In this document: one piece after another, positions 24,943 through 34,428 of the stretch | Position numbering within the stretch: position 1 is the stretch's first letter | Layout: the number at the start of each line of letters is the position of its first letter | Assembly (NCBI GenBank): GCA_001874005.1 | Contig: MNYJ01000197.1 | Span: forward strand, 1-46,966 | Origin: Desulfobacteraceae bacterium CG2_30_51_40 | GTDB lineage: Bacteria; Desulfobacterota; DSM-4660; Desulfatiglandales; Desulfatiglandaceae | Length of the DNA: 46,966 nucleotides | Direction: 5' to 3' | Made by a program: the position numbers and the translations under genes | The notes under the pieces: model-generated | Databases searched by the model: none | What the model saw: only the letters and a program-made list of their open reading frames with translations | What the model was told of the DNA's origin: nothing

Positions 24943-26526
24943 TAAATCGTTTCTGTGGGCTGGTCGCAGTAGATCGTTAACGGTCTTTACAGGGTTAAAG
25001 GTCGAGGCCGGGACTTCTAAAAATATGGTTATCCAGCCTGCCATAGCCCCGTTCCAAAGCCCCGGCAGCTCCAGGGCCTTGAGGTCTCTTCCCTGATAGG
25101 ATTTTCTTGCAATGAACACGGCTTCGGGATCAACGAATCTCTTGAGATCAAACTTGACCCCTTTATGGTCTTTCAGGCTGCAGACTATATCAACGGGGTT
25201 AAAGTGGGTTGAGGCCTCAAAAAGCTCCTTCTGGTCGGGGGCGCTCATATCTACCTGAGCCTTTTCCACTATCTGCAGGGTGACTGTTCCTGTCTTGTCC
25301 TTTACCCAGAAAGGACCTCCCCCGGGCTCTCCCTGGTTCTTGACCATGCCGCAAACCCTGATCGGGCGATTCAATAGAGTCATGATTTTTTCCTTATGCA
25401 GCCTGCCTGAGATATTGGCGGGAGACTTCGATATGGGTAGGTGAAGCACATCGGCCGCAAAGGACTCAGACTCTGCGATAATAGTTTCAGAAGGATCGGC
25501 CTTGGAAAGCCGCTCCAGATAATGAAAGGCCCTTTCCCTAATACGAAAGAGATAACCCCCAATGATCTTTTTCCATCTGACAACTTCCGGCTTGAGCCTG
25601 TCGGGCACCACATTGTCAATGTTGGTTATAAACGCCAGGTCGCTATCTAGTTCATTAAGATTGTCTATGAGTGCCCCATGCCCTCCCGGCCTGAATAGAA
25701 TTTTACCGTCTTCAGTTCTGAAAGGGCTGTTTTCAGGCCCCACGGCGATGGTATCGGTTGTATTTTTCTGCACGGAAAACTTGACCTCAAAACTGACTCC
25801 AAGTCTTCTTTCAAGAGGCGCCTTGACCCGCCTCAAAAGGGCCTCAAAGCGTGAAAGATGCTCGGGCGAAACAGTCATTGAAAGACGGCAGACGCCTTCA
25901 TCACCTTTTAGATAGTGGCTTATCTCCACCAGGTGCTCCTCAAATGAAGTTCTGGGGCCTTCAGGATACCTGTGAAAGGCGATAAGACCCTTTGGAAGCT
26001 CCGCGTAATTAAGGCCCCCGGATGACAGGAGCGCATCGAAGATATCACTGAAATGTCCATCCCGGATCAACTGCCCTGCGTCTAACCCGGCTCTTTTCAG
26101 GATGCCTTCAAGGTGTTCAAAAAAAGCGAAGTCTCTTATACCGTCCATAAACGCCAGAGCGTCTTTAATCTCTTTAGTGCCTATTCGGGCTTGCGCGGCA
26201 ACTGCATCACGCGTCAAATGTCTCTCCTCCGACCAAACGGTAAGAAGCGCCTTGAACATCCTGGTGGCGGCGCCGGAGGCAGGTACAAATTTGGCTGCAT
26301 CCATGAGACCCGCTTCCTTATCGAAAAGACCTATAAGCTCCTCCCGGGTCTGCCGGCCCAGGCGCTCTATACCGTCTCCGGCGGTGGCTGGACGCTCTAT
26401 TTCGGTTAGCGGCGGCGGCCCGGAGAAAAGATTCATCTGTGCAAGTGCCTGTTCCATGGTCAGACCGTGAGACCGGATCTGTTCAAGGTCTCGTGGTGTA
26501 AAATTTGCAAAATTCATAAAGGCCAT
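24934..26526 (-). CDS. DUF4301 family protein, nucleotidyltransferase-like
   Basis: The 530-residue protein matches DUF4301, best known from Bacteroidetes. Two segments resemble UDP-sugar pyrophosphorylases: FVPASGAATRMFK (80-92), like the G-x-G-T-R-M nucleotide loop, and RPGGHGALIDNL (279-290) followed by FITNIDNVVPD (299-309), like the GHGD and N-x-D-N segments that bind substrate and metal. A sugar-nucleotide or related nucleotidyl transfer is therefore plausible, but this is inference and no activity is known to me. The C-terminal 140 residues (from about 390) form a beta-rich part with DKTGTVTLQIVEKAQVD. The last residues (RNDLPE) and stop codon derive from the palindromic repeat at 24919-24942, suggesting the natural C-terminus was slightly changed. 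No signal peptide is seen. Confidence 0.75.
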   Translation of the reverse strand: MAFMNFANFTPRDLEQIRSHGLTMEQALAQMNLFSGPPPLTEIERPATAGDGIERLGRQTREELIGLFDKEAGLMDAAKFVPASGAATRMFKALLTVWSEERHLTRDAVAAQARIGTKEIKDALAFMDGIRDFAFFEHLEGILKRAGLDAGQLIRDGHFSDIFDALLSSGGLNYAELPKGLIAFHRYPEGPRTSFEEHLVEISHYLKGDEGVCRLSMTVSPEHLSRFEALLRRVKAPLERRLGVSFEVKFSVQKNTTDTIAVGPENSPFRTEDGKILFRPGGHGALIDNLNELDSDLAFITNIDNVVPDRLKPEVVRWKKIIGGYLFRIRERAFHYLERLSKADPSETIIAESESFAADVLHLPISKSPANISGRLHKEKIMTLLNRPIRVCGMVKNQGEPGGGPFWVKDKTGTVTLQIVEKAQVDMSAPDQKELFEASTHFNPVDIVCSLKDHKGVKFDLKRFVDPEAVFIARKSYQGRDLKALELPGLWNGAMAGWITIFLEVPASTFNPVKTVNDLLRPAHRNDLPE

Positions 26527-26566
26527 CTTTCCTTATTTATGAAACTCACCTTCACCACTCTCTATC

Positions 26567-26712
26567 TAGTGTCCATCCGGAAATGAAATAGTTTCGTCGA
26601 GTTCAAGGCGGGCGATAATTTTAACCACAGGAATACATAGACGTATTTCGAGGATTAAAATTTGAGCCCAACGCCGAAATCGGTGAAAATAGCCGTTTCC
26701 GGATGGACACTA
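26567..26712. repeat. 146-bp element with perfect 17-bp terminal inverted repeats
   Basis: TAGTGTCCATCCGGAAA (26567-26583) is exactly inverted at 26696-26712. Inner parts also pair loosely (TTTCGTCGAGTT...ATTTTAA with TTAAAATTTGAG...CGCCGAAA). It has no coding capacity, so it looks like a MITE or long imperfect palindrome. It lies 40 bases upstream of the DUF4301 start. Confidence 0.75.
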
Positions 26713-26720
26713 TCTACCGT

Positions 26721-26756
26721 TGAGGGTGCGAAGTATGGGAATAGGGGAGATTTTCA
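26721..26756. repeat. Right-end fragment of the ATTTTCATAT interspersed repeat
   Basis: TGAGGGTGCGAAGTAT...AGGGGAGATTTTCATT aligns with the right half of 30634-30704 (GAGGGTGAGGGATAC...GGGGAGCATTTTCATAT). It lies directly after the 146-bp element. Confidence 0.5.
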
Positions 26757-26951
26757 TTCTTCGTTTTGCCCCATTGGTACATGAGGGTTAAAAGCTATAG
26801 TATTATACCATCCCATCGCCACTGTGTATAGCTTCCATAAGCATCGGGGTCTGTATAGGATGATGAACAAAAGAAAGAGGCATCTGCAAGACTGAAAGTA
26901 CTAAGAAACCGGATGCCCCCTTTTTTTTATAGAAATTAGAAAAAAACTATC

Positions 26952-26957
26952 TATAAT
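26952..26957 (+). promoter_or_regulatory. Possible -10 box for ftsH
   Basis: A consensus TATAAT lies 75 bases before the preferred ftsH start. No good TTGACA-like -35 stands at 16-18 bases, so the promoter call is weak. A heat-shock type cannot be excluded. Confidence 0.3.
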
Positions 26958-27031
26958 AACATCAAAACTTAGGAAAGTTTTTATTGAAATACTTTTCTAG
27001 ATTAATAGGTATTTTTGGAGGTTTTCACGCA

Positions 27032-28858
27032 TTGAGTCCCTTTTATAAAAATCTCGCCCTTTGGCTTGTAATATCGCTTATGATGGTGATGCTGTTTCAA
27101 ATTTTTAAACAGCCCTCCAGAGGAAGCGCCGCCATAAATTACAGTGACTTTCTGGAGATGGTTGAATCCGGGGGTGTGCTTCAGATTACCATCCAAGGTG
27201 ATCTGATAACCGGCATAGCGGGCCAGGGCCAGTTCAAGACCTATGCCCCCAAAGATGCTGAGCTTATTCAACTGCTGCGCAGCAAGGGAGTCAAGATCGC
27301 AGTAAAACCACCAGAGGACACCTCATGGTTCCAGATGATCCTTTCGTGGGTTCCCATGCTTCTCCTGATAGGTGTGTGGGTCTTTTTCATGCGGCAGATG
27401 CAGGTTGGGGGAGGCAAGGCCCTTTCCTTTGGTAAAAGCAAGGCCCGTCTCATATCTGAAAACCAGGAAAAGGTAACCTTCCAGGATGTTGCAGGCATCG
27501 AAGAGGCCAAAGGCGAGCTGGAGGAGATAGTTCAATTTCTGAGGGACCCGAAGAAATTTACTCGTCTTGGAGGCAGGATACCCAAGGGTGTTCTGTTGGT
27601 AGGCTCACCGGGAACAGGAAAGACTTTACTTGCCCGGGCCATAGCCGGCGAGGCAGGGGTCCCTTTTTTCAGCATAAGCGGCTCGGATTTTGTGGAGATG
27701 TTTGTCGGGGTAGGGGCCTCCAGGGTAAGAGACCTTTTCATGCAGGGGAAGAAGAACGCTCCCTGCATTATTTTTATTGACGAGATTGACGCTGTCGGCC
27801 GCCACAGGGGTGCCGGGCTCGGCGGAGGCCATGACGAACGGGAACAGACCCTGAATCAGCTCCTGGTGGAGATGGACGGTTTTGAATCAAACGAGGGAGT
27901 CATTCTTATATCGGCGACCAACAGACCAGATGTCCTTGATCCGGCGCTCTTGAGGCCCGGTCGCTTTGATCGTCAGGTGGTGGTCCCGGTTCCGGACATC
28001 AAGGGGAGAGAAGGCATTCTCAAGGTGCATCTCAAGAAAAAGACCGTCAGCCAGGATGTGGATGTTTCTATTCTGGCGAGGGGAACGCCCGGGTTTACAG
28101 GGGCTGACATAGAAAATATGGTGAACGAGGCGGCCCTCATGGCTGCCAAGCACGACAAGGATAAGATAGAGATGACGGACTTTGAGGACGCAAAGGATAA
28201 GGTCCTCATGGGCACCGAACGAAAGAGCATGATAATAAGTGAAAAAGAGCGAAAGATTACGGCCTACCATGAAGCGGGCCACACACTTGTAACCAGGCTT
28301 CTGCCTAATACCGACCCAATTCATAAGGTCACCATAATCCCGAGGGGAAGGGCGCTGGGGCTTACCCAGGCTCTTCCAATGGATGAGAAGCACACCTATC
28401 CGAAGGATTACCTCCTCAGCAATTTAGCCATTCTGATGGCCGGAAGGGCCTCCGAGGAGATAGTGCTTGATATGAAGACCACAGGGGCCGGCAATGACAT
28501 TGAGCGCGCGACGGAACTGGCCCGCAGGATGGTATGTGAATACGGCATGAGCGACGCTATGGGCCCTCTTACCTTCGGCAGGGGCGATGAACAGATCTTC
28601 CTCGGCAGAGAGATAGCCAAGCACAGGGACTACAGCGAACTTACGGCCCAGCAGATAGACGCTGAGGTCAGACAACTTGTGACCGGAGCATACGAAAAGG
28701 CGCTCGAACTTATAAGGGGCAACATTGATCTTCTGCATAAAATGGCGCAGGCGCTCCTTGAAAAGGAGACGCTTGACAGTCGTGATCTGGATCAGATCTG
28801 CCCCATTGCTCCTCCAGGACAGGCCGACGCCGAAGTGCCCGCGGAGGCCAGAGGATAA
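27032..28858 (+). CDS. ftsH: ATP-dependent zinc metalloprotease FtsH
   Basis: The 608-residue product (from TTG 27032) begins [17 protein letters not shown] after the initiator, the usual FtsH N-terminal helix. It has a periplasmic part, a second helix ([15 protein letters not shown]), an AAA+ domain with Walker A GSPGTGKT (191-198) and Walker B FIDEID, then the zinc motif HEAGH (413-417) and Asp in [10 protein letters not shown]. It degrades membrane and regulatory proteins, including RpoH and LpxC in E. coli; an rpoH gene is in this window. I prefer TTG 27032 because GGAGG lies ten bases upstream at 27017-27021 and the sequence then matches the family. The frame is open from TTG 26984, which would add 16 residues ([15 protein letters not shown]). 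folP follows after eight bases. Confidence 0.95.
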   Translation: MSPFYKNLALWLVISLMMVMLFQIFKQPSRGSAAINYSDFLEMVESGGVLQITIQGDLITGIAGQGQFKTYAPKDAELIQLLRSKGVKIAVKPPEDTSWFQMILSWVPMLLLIGVWVFFMRQMQVGGGKALSFGKSKARLISENQEKVTFQDVAGIEEAKGELEEIVQFLRDPKKFTRLGGRIPKGVLLVGSPGTGKTLLARAIAGEAGVPFFSISGSDFVEMFVGVGASRVRDLFMQGKKNAPCIIFIDEIDAVGRHRGAGLGGGHDEREQTLNQLLVEMDGFESNEGVILISATNRPDVLDPALLRPGRFDRQVVVPVPDIKGREGILKVHLKKKTVSQDVDVSILARGTPGFTGADIENMVNEAALMAAKHDKDKIEMTDFEDAKDKVLMGTERKSMIISEKERKITAYHEAGHTLVTRLLPNTDPIHKVTIIPRGRALGLTQALPMDEKHTYPKDYLLSNLAILMAGRASEEIVLDMKTTGAGNDIERATELARRMVCEYGMSDAMGPLTFGRGDEQIFLGREIAKHRDYSELTAQQIDAEVRQLVTGAYEKALELIRGNIDLLHKMAQALLEKETLDSRDLDQICPIAPPGQADAEVPAEARG

Positions 28859-28866
28859 TACTGTCC

Positions 28867-29712
28867 ATGTCGTGTCTTCTCAAATGGCAGGCTCGCGTCC
28901 TTGACCTGTCCAAAAGGACCCATGTCATGGGCGTCCTTAATGTAACGCCGGATTCCTTCTCAGACGGCGGGCGTTATTTCTCCCTTTCAAAGGCGGTTGA
29001 GCACGGAATCCTTATGGCGGAACAAGGGGCGGACATTATTGATGTGGGCGGGGAGTCAACTAGGCCCTTCTCCGGGAGGATTCCAAGCTCTGAGGAGATT
29101 GAAAGGACGATACCCGTAATTGAATCACTGGCAGCCCTGATAGATATCCCGATAAGCATTGACACAACAAAGGCGGATGTGGCCGCAGAGGCATTGAGGG
29201 CCGGGGCTTCGATAATAAACGACATAAGCGCTCTTCGCCAGGACCAGGCTATGGCTTCCATTGCGGCTGAAGCAGGAGTCCCCGTAATCCTCATGCACAT
29301 GAGGGGAAGTCCTGAGGACATGCAGGCAAATCCCACCTATGGCGACGTAGTAGGCGAGGTGATCTCTTTCCTGCAGGAGAGGACGGCATTTGCCGTGTCC
29401 CAGGGGATCAAGAAGGAGTTGATAGTCATTGATCCCGGCATAGGATTCGGAAAGACTTTCGATCATAACCTCACCCTGATTAGGGAACTCAGGGCCTTTA
29501 AGAGACTGGGGCAGGCTATTCTGCTCGGGACCTCCAACAAGTCCTTCATAGGTCATATACTTAAGAAAGGCCCATCCGAGAGACTCACCGGCTCAATGGC
29601 AACAGTAGCGGCCGGGGTGATGAACGGGGCCGATATCGTAAGGGTTCACAATGTCCTGGAGGCGGTTGAAACAACCCGTATCATAGATGCGGTTTTGAGG
29701 GGCTTGAATTGA
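28867..29712 (+). CDS. folP: Dihydropteroate synthase FolP
   Basis: The 281-residue enzyme carries both DHPS signatures: MGVLNVTPDSFSDGG (about 21-35) and the pterin-binding IIDVGGESTRP (about 57-67). Further family blocks are SIDTTKADVAAEAL, INDISALR, DPGIGFGKT and GTSNKSFIG. It condenses p-aminobenzoate with hydroxymethyl-dihydropterin diphosphate in folate synthesis and is the sulfonamide target. Length is typical. It begins eight bases after ftsH, and ftsH-folP adjacency is common in proteobacteria, so one operon is likely. coaX follows after 24 bases. Confidence 0.95.
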   Translation: MSCLLKWQARVLDLSKRTHVMGVLNVTPDSFSDGGRYFSLSKAVEHGILMAEQGADIIDVGGESTRPFSGRIPSSEEIERTIPVIESLAALIDIPISIDTTKADVAAEALRAGASIINDISALRQDQAMASIAAEAGVPVILMHMRGSPEDMQANPTYGDVVGEVISFLQERTAFAVSQGIKKELIVIDPGIGFGKTFDHNLTLIRELRAFKRLGQAILLGTSNKSFIGHILKKGPSERLTGSMATVAAGVMNGADIVRVHNVLEAVETTRIIDAVLRGLN

Positions 29713-29736
29713 CTTTTTTTTGCGGGGGCCGGGTCA

Positions 29737-30504
29737 ATGTTGCTTTGCATAGATATAGGTAACACCAACGTGGTAGTAGGTGTTGCCCAGGGCGAAACGA
29801 TACTGAAAAACTGGAGAGTAAGGACCGAGAGAGAGATAACCAAAGATGAGCTGGCTATAGTTTTTTCGAGTCTTTTTACTTCTTCCGGATTGTCCGAAAG
29901 CGAGATAACTGAAGCCGTCATATCCTGTGTCGTCCCCCCCCTTCTTAACACCTTCGAGGAGTTCTGCCGAAACAGGTACGGGATAAAGCCATTGATTATC
30001 GGGCCCGGCACAAAGACCGGGATGCCCATACTCTATGATAATCCTAAAGAAGTGGGGGCGGATCGTATTGTAAACGCTGTGGCAGCTTATGAGAAATACC
30101 ATAAGGCGCTTGTCGTGGTGGATTTCGGAACTGCAACAACGTTTGACTGCATCTCCGCCGGAGGGGCGTACCTCGGAGGCGCCATAGCCCCAGGGATTCT
30201 TATATCCGCAGAGGCTCTATTTCAAAAGGCGTCCAAGCTTCCAAGGGTAGAGATATTTGCCAGGCCCAAGACCGTCATTGCGCGAGATACCATCTCCAGC
30301 ATGAACGCGGGGATTATTTTCGGATACGCCGGGCTGGTTGACGGTATAGTAAACAGGATCAGGAGGGAATCGGCGGAAGATATGACTGCTATCGCCACAG
30401 GCGGCCTGGCTCCGGTGATATTTGAGGTTTCCGAGACTCTTGACCATGTTGAAGAACAATTGACATTGCTGGGTCTTATGGTCATATTCAGCCGCAACAG
30501 ATAG
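29737..30504 (+). CDS. coaX: Type III pantothenate kinase CoaX
   Basis: The 255-residue protein has the ASKHA-type phosphate loop DIGNTN (6-11), GADR (107-110) and VDFGTATTFD (128-137), the defining motifs of type III pantothenate kinase, at the usual spacing and length. It phosphorylates pantothenate in the first step of coenzyme A synthesis; this type is not inhibited by CoA. It is the third gene of the ftsH-folP-coaX run. A possible terminator and a repeat separate it from mfd. Confidence 0.93.
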   Translation: MLLCIDIGNTNVVVGVAQGETILKNWRVRTEREITKDELAIVFSSLFTSSGLSESEITEAVISCVVPPLLNTFEEFCRNRYGIKPLIIGPGTKTGMPILYDNPKEVGADRIVNAVAAYEKYHKALVVVDFGTATTFDCISAGGAYLGGAIAPGILISAEALFQKASKLPRVEIFARPKTVIARDTISSMNAGIIFGYAGLVDGIVNRIRRESAEDMTAIATGGLAPVIFEVSETLDHVEEQLTLLGLMVIFSRNR

Positions 30505-30588
30505 TCCCGGTTCTTTAGCGTCCCACACCGAAGCAGATAAATCTTCTCACTTTCATGACGCTTGGTGCAGTCATGGGCGGGATTTTTT
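30504..30588 (+). terminator. Possible terminator after coaX
   Basis: AGCGTC (30517-30522) pairs with GACGCT (30557-30562), nested inside GTCCCG/CGGGAT, and is followed by a run of six T (30583-30588). The long loop makes the call weak. Confidence 0.3.
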
Positions 30589-30633
30589 GTAACTACTCAA
30601 GTTCGAAGTTAAGGGGTTTACGCCTCAAGGTTA

Positions 30634-30704
30634 TATAAAAATCTCCCCTACCCCTCCCTTCCATGTCGAGGGTGAGGGATACAGGCAGGGGAGCATTTTC
30701 ATAT
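30634..30704. repeat. Interspersed repeat, C-rich/G-rich with ATTTTCATAT end, copy 2
   Basis: This 71-base unit has ends AAAAATCTCCCC and GGGGAGCATTTTCATAT, similar along its length to 18003-18072. It lies directly upstream of mfd, and an in-frame ATG at 30663 falls inside it. Confidence 0.7.
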
Positions 30705-30714
30705 GGAATTTCTC

Positions 30715-30719
30715 AGGAG
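30715..30719 (+). promoter_or_regulatory. Ribosome-binding site that sets the mfd start
   Basis: AGGAG six bases before TTG 30726. It favours this start over ATG 30663, which lies inside the repeat. Confidence 0.6.
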
Positions 30720-30725
30720 TATTTC

Positions 30726-33700
30726 TTGACTGCTGTATTACACAAGAATCCATATAGAACGGCCCTGAACAAGGCCATCGAGGAAGGCAAGACGCCGATC
30801 AGGGTGGCTGGGCTGGCCCGGGAGGCCCAGTCATATTTTACCTCCGAGCTGTTTTCTTCTATCACAAGGCCCTGTCTCCTGGTACTTCCAGGGAGAAAAG
30901 AAGCCGTGAGGTTTTTTGAGGGCCTTCGCTTTTTCCTCGGTGAATCGGATAACCCAAACAGCCATGGAAGGCTCTACGAGTTTCCCCCCTATGACATGTC
31001 ACCCCTTTCCGGACTCAGCCCCAACAGGGATGTACTGAGAAGACGCCTTGCCGCGCTTTTTGCCCTTGTCAATGAAAAATCCCCTGTTGTTGTGACATGC
31101 CCCGAGGCTATTTGTTACAGACTCCTGCCCAAAAAGATCTTCTCCGATTCCCTAGACTACCTTGAGACCGAAGAGGAGGTGGACAGGGAACTGCTTGTGG
31201 CGCGGCTTGAAAAATCCGGTTATCAGCGCACGTCTCTGGTGGAGGAGGTGGGAGATTACGCAGTAAGGGGAGGGGTCATGGACATCTTCTCCCCCCTTTA
31301 CGAAACTCCCATGAGGATCGAATTCTGGGATGAGCGCATCGAATCCATCAGAAAATTCGATCCCATGAGCCAGAGATCATTGGAACATGTCAAGGAGGTG
31401 ATTGTCCTTCCATCAAGCGAGGTAATCCTTGGAGAGGAGCAGGTCGAAAGAGCGAGATCAATGGGAAGACTCCCCGCCGGGGCCGAGGCCGGCGCCGGAT
31501 TTCCCGGGCAGGAGGCATGGCTTAACCACTTCTACGAGCATCTTGACGGCATCTTTGAATACATGCCGGGGGAATCCCTGAACATCATCTTTTCTCCAAA
31601 CCGGATCAAGGCAGCTTGTCAGAGGATAGCTGAGAGATTTGCTTCCGATGTCGAGCGTTTTCGAAACGAGGCGGCTCAGCGCCGCAGTCCATTCCCTGAA
31701 ACCGATGGTCTTGTGCTGTCCTTTTCCGATATCCGGGATGGGCTTTACAGGCATCAGAGTGTGGAGATCGAAGAGCTGGATTTGGTTCAGCCGGCGGAAG
31801 AGGGAGAAATCATAAGGATCGAGAGCCGGTTTGAAAAGGACTTTGACCTTGAAGTACTTAGTCCCACAGGCGCCAGGGTGTCCATGGCTCCTATGGCCCA
31901 AAGCATTGAGAACTGGATCGCTCAAGGGATGGCGGTCGTTTTGGTTGGTCGTACCGACCAGCAGGCAAGGCGAATACAGGAGATACTGGCAAACTACAGC
32001 GTTGATGCGCCGCTTGTTGTGTCCGGATGGGCCGAGGTTCCGGAAGGAACAGGCCTTACCATATGCATAGGAAGACTTGCCCGCGGCTTTATCTGGAAGG
32101 ACATCGGCCTGTGCATTATAAGTGAGGATGATATCTTCGGGCCTAAATCAGGCAGGTCACGACCCGTCAAAGAGGTGCGACATGCCGCCATAGTCTGGTC
32201 AAGCTTGAGCCAGATCAAGACAGGGGATCTCATGGTCCACGAGGAGCATGGGATAGGGCGTTATGCCGGGCTTATCACAATGGAGATAGACGGTAAGATA
32301 AATGACTTTCTGCTCATAGAATACGCTGCCGGAGGCAAACTCTACATACCGGCTCACAGGATAGAGGTTCTTCAGAAATACGCGGGAGCCGAAGATGGTG
32401 AACCAAAGCTTGACCAGCTTGGTAGCCGCTCATGGAATACCGCCAAGCAGAGGGCCGGAGGCTCCGTCCGTAAGATAGCCCAGCAACTGGTAGAAATATA
32501 TGCGCTCCGCGCGCACAAGAAGGGTTTCCAGTTTTCTCCCCCGGATCCCCTCTTCAGGGAGTTTGAGGCCGCCTTTGAACATGAAGAGACCTCAGACCAA
32601 ATCAAGGCCATAGAAGATGTCCTAAGCGACATGATGTCCGAAAGACCCATGGACCGCCTGGTATGCGGTGACGTCGGATTTGGAAAGACAGAGGTAGCCG
32701 TAAGAAGCTCCTTCAAGGCGATTATGGACGGAAGGCAGGTTGCGGTACTTGTTCCCACCACGGTCCTGGCGGAACAGCATTTCGAAACCTTCAGAAAGAG
32801 AATGGAGCCTTATTCAGTTAGGATAGGTGTCTTGAGCAGGTTTAAGTCCAGAAAGGAACAGGCGGAAACTCTAGCCGGCCTCAGAGCAGGGAAGCTGGAT
32901 CTTGTGATAGGGACGCACAGACTGCTCCAGAAGGATGTTCAGTTCCGGGACCTCGGGCTGGTAATTGTGGACGAGGAACAAAGGTTCGGCGTTAAGCAAA
33001 AGGAGGCCTTAAAGAAGTTCAGGGCCATGGTGGACGTCCTGGCAATGACCGCAACCCCGATTCCGCGCACTTTTCAGATGTCTCTTATGGGCATCAGGGA
33101 CCTAAGTGTCATAGAGACCCCTCCCGAGGAGAGATTTGCCATAGAAACCTACCTCTCCCCTTATGACGAAGCCCTTATTGACAGGGCTGTAAGATTTGAG
33201 ATCGAAAGGGGGGGCCAGGTCTTTTTCGTCCACAATAAGGTAAGAACCATAGAGACCATGGCGGAAATACTGATGGGTCTGATTCCATCGGCCCGGATAG
33301 CTATAGCCCACGGGCAGATGAAGGAAGGGGATTTGGAGGGCACCATGCTCAGGTTCCTTAGAAAAGAAGTGGACGTCCTTGTCTGCTCAACCATCATTGA
33401 ATCCGGGTTGGACATCCCATCGGCCAATACCATCATAATAAACGAGGCGGACAGGTTCGGCCTCGCCCAGATATATCAACTCAGGGGGAGAGTGGGAAGG
33501 GCCAAAGAAAAGGCCTATGCTTATCTTCTCGTTTCCGAAGGAACGCAATTAACAAGGGACGCGGAAAAGAGGCTCAAGGCCCTCATGGATTTTTCCAGAC
33601 TGGGAGCCGGGGTTCATCTTGCCATGCATGACCTGAAGATAAGAGGGGGAGGAAACATACTTGGATTTGCCCAGGCAGGGCATATAAATGCGATCGGCTA

Positions 33701-34289
33701 CGAGCTGTATTTAAAGCTCATAGAGCAGGCGGTCGCCGAACTCAAAGGCGAAGAATGGGAGGAGGAGGTAAACCCAGAGATATCAATAAAGGTTTCGGCT
33801 TATCTCCCGGAGGGATACGTGGCTGATACCGATATGAGACTGAACCTTTACAGGAGACTTTCGACGGTTAGGGACGAGGCCGAACTATACGGTATCGCGG
33901 ATGAGATAAAGGATAGATTCGGGCCACACCCTGCGCCGGTCAATAATCTTATCCGTATCATGTCCATAAGACTTTGCCTTAAGCGGATGGGCATAGTGAA
34001 GGTTGAGGCGGCAGCGGCAAGACTGAGGCTGACGATAAGACCCCCCGGCCATTCAATCTTACCGGGACAAACCCTCTTAGCAAGGGATGAGGCTTCCGGA
34101 AGATCAGCAAGGATTCGATCAGGGCTTACGGCGGACCGGATAGTAAGGCTGCTTGCCGGAGAGCCGAGAAAATACAGATTCCTTAAAGGAGACATCCTTG
34201 AAATACTCGGCACCTCATTTGAAAACGACCCGGCAGAGGTTGAAAAGGCCGTAAGGCTGCTGGAGAAAAACTCTTGCATTTTCCCGTGA
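30726..34289 (+). CDS. mfd: Transcription-repair coupling factor Mfd
   Basis: The 1187-residue protein has the Mfd order. A UvrB-like N-terminal part (about 10-330: YEFPPYDMSPLSGLSPNRDVLRRRL, GGVMDIF) is followed by the RNA-polymerase-interacting segment (HEEHGIGRYAGL) and a RecG-like translocase. The translocase has Walker A GDVGFGKT (648-655), DEEQRFG (from 749), the TATPIPRT motif and helicase motifs IV-VI (IIESGLDIPSANTIIINEAD, QLRGRVGR). A C-terminal UvrA-masking domain ends it. It removes stalled RNA polymerase and recruits UvrA, here presumably the tandem UvrA encoded 13 kb upstream. I start at TTG 30726 (AGGAG upstream); the frame runs to ATG 30663, but those 21 codons are repeat sequence. 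Confidence 0.94.
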   Translation: MTAVLHKNPYRTALNKAIEEGKTPIRVAGLAREAQSYFTSELFSSITRPCLLVLPGRKEAVRFFEGLRFFLGESDNPNSHGRLYEFPPYDMSPLSGLSPNRDVLRRRLAALFALVNEKSPVVVTCPEAICYRLLPKKIFSDSLDYLETEEEVDRELLVARLEKSGYQRTSLVEEVGDYAVRGGVMDIFSPLYETPMRIEFWDERIESIRKFDPMSQRSLEHVKEVIVLPSSEVILGEEQVERARSMGRLPAGAEAGAGFPGQEAWLNHFYEHLDGIFEYMPGESLNIIFSPNRIKAACQRIAERFASDVERFRNEAAQRRSPFPETDGLVLSFSDIRDGLYRHQSVEIEELDLVQPAEEGEIIRIESRFEKDFDLEVLSPTGARVSMAPMAQSIENWIAQGMAVVLVGRTDQQARRIQEILANYSVDAPLVVSGWAEVPEGTGLTICIGRLARGFIWKDIGLCIISEDDIFGPKSGRSRPVKEVRHAAIVWSSLSQIKTGDLMVHEEHGIGRYAGLITMEIDGKINDFLLIEYAAGGKLYIPAHRIEVLQKYAGAEDGEPKLDQLGSRSWNTAKQRAGGSVRKIAQQLVEIYALRAHKKGFQFSPPDPLFREFEAAFEHEETSDQIKAIEDVLSDMMSERPMDRLVCGDVGFGKTEVAVRSSFKAIMDGRQVAVLVPTTVLAEQHFETFRKRMEPYSVRIGVLSRFKSRKEQAETLAGLRAGKLDLVIGTHRLLQKDVQFRDLGLVIVDEEQRFGVKQKEALKKFRAMVDVLAMTATPIPRTFQMSLMGIRDLSVIETPPEERFAIETYLSPYDEALIDRAVRFEIERGGQVFFVHNKVRTIETMAEILMGLIPSARIAIAHGQMKEGDLEGTMLRFLRKEVDVLVCSTIIESGLDIPSANTIIINEADRFGLAQIYQLRGRVGRAKEKAYAYLLVSEGTQLTRDAEKRLKALMDFSRLGAGVHLAMHDLKIRGGGNILGFAQAGHINAIGYELYLKLIEQAVAELKGEEWEEEVNPEISIKVSAYLPEGYVADTDMRLNLYRRLSTVRDEAELYGIADEIKDRFGPHPAPVNNLIRIMSIRLCLKRMGIVKVEAAAARLRLTIRPPGHSILPGQTLLARDEASGRSARIRSGLTADRIVRLLAGEPRKYRFLKGDILEILGTSFENDPAEVEKAVRLLEKNSCIFP

Positions 34290-34338
34290 GCTTGTTAGCG
34301 TTATTAATTTTTGTTAACATTATCAATTTTGTGATACT

Positions 34339-34354
34339 ACCCGCTTAATAGCGG
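34339..34354. other. Small perfect hairpin after mfd
   Basis: CCCGCT-TAAT-AGCGGG forms a six-pair stem. No T-run follows, so a terminator role is doubtful; it may stabilise the mfd transcript end. Confidence 0.3.
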
Positions 34355-34428
34355 GGTGGCCTGATGATTGCTCAAGAGAGTCATCAACGCGTAATATTGG
34401 ACAGGGATTCGATTCGTAGCACCGTGAA

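Larger units (their letters stand above)
26527..26983. other. Repeat-filled intergenic region upstream of ftsH
   Basis: This 457-base gap contains a 146-base inverted-repeat element (26567-26712) and a right-end copy of the ATTTTCAT repeat (26721-26756). A GGCATC/GATGCC pair with a following T-run (26921-26928) may act as a weak terminator. A TATAAT box at 26952-26957 precedes ftsH. I see no gene in it. Confidence 0.55.

Noticed and set aside
2404-30704. CRISPR array suggested by repeated units
   Set aside because: The repeated units are scattered singly across many kilobases and are themselves palindromic, with no regular spacers and no cas genes.
30663-30725. ATG 30663 as the mfd start
   Set aside because: These codons lie in a dispersed repeat and its spacer; TTG 30726 has AGGAG at good distance and the family-like sequence begins there.
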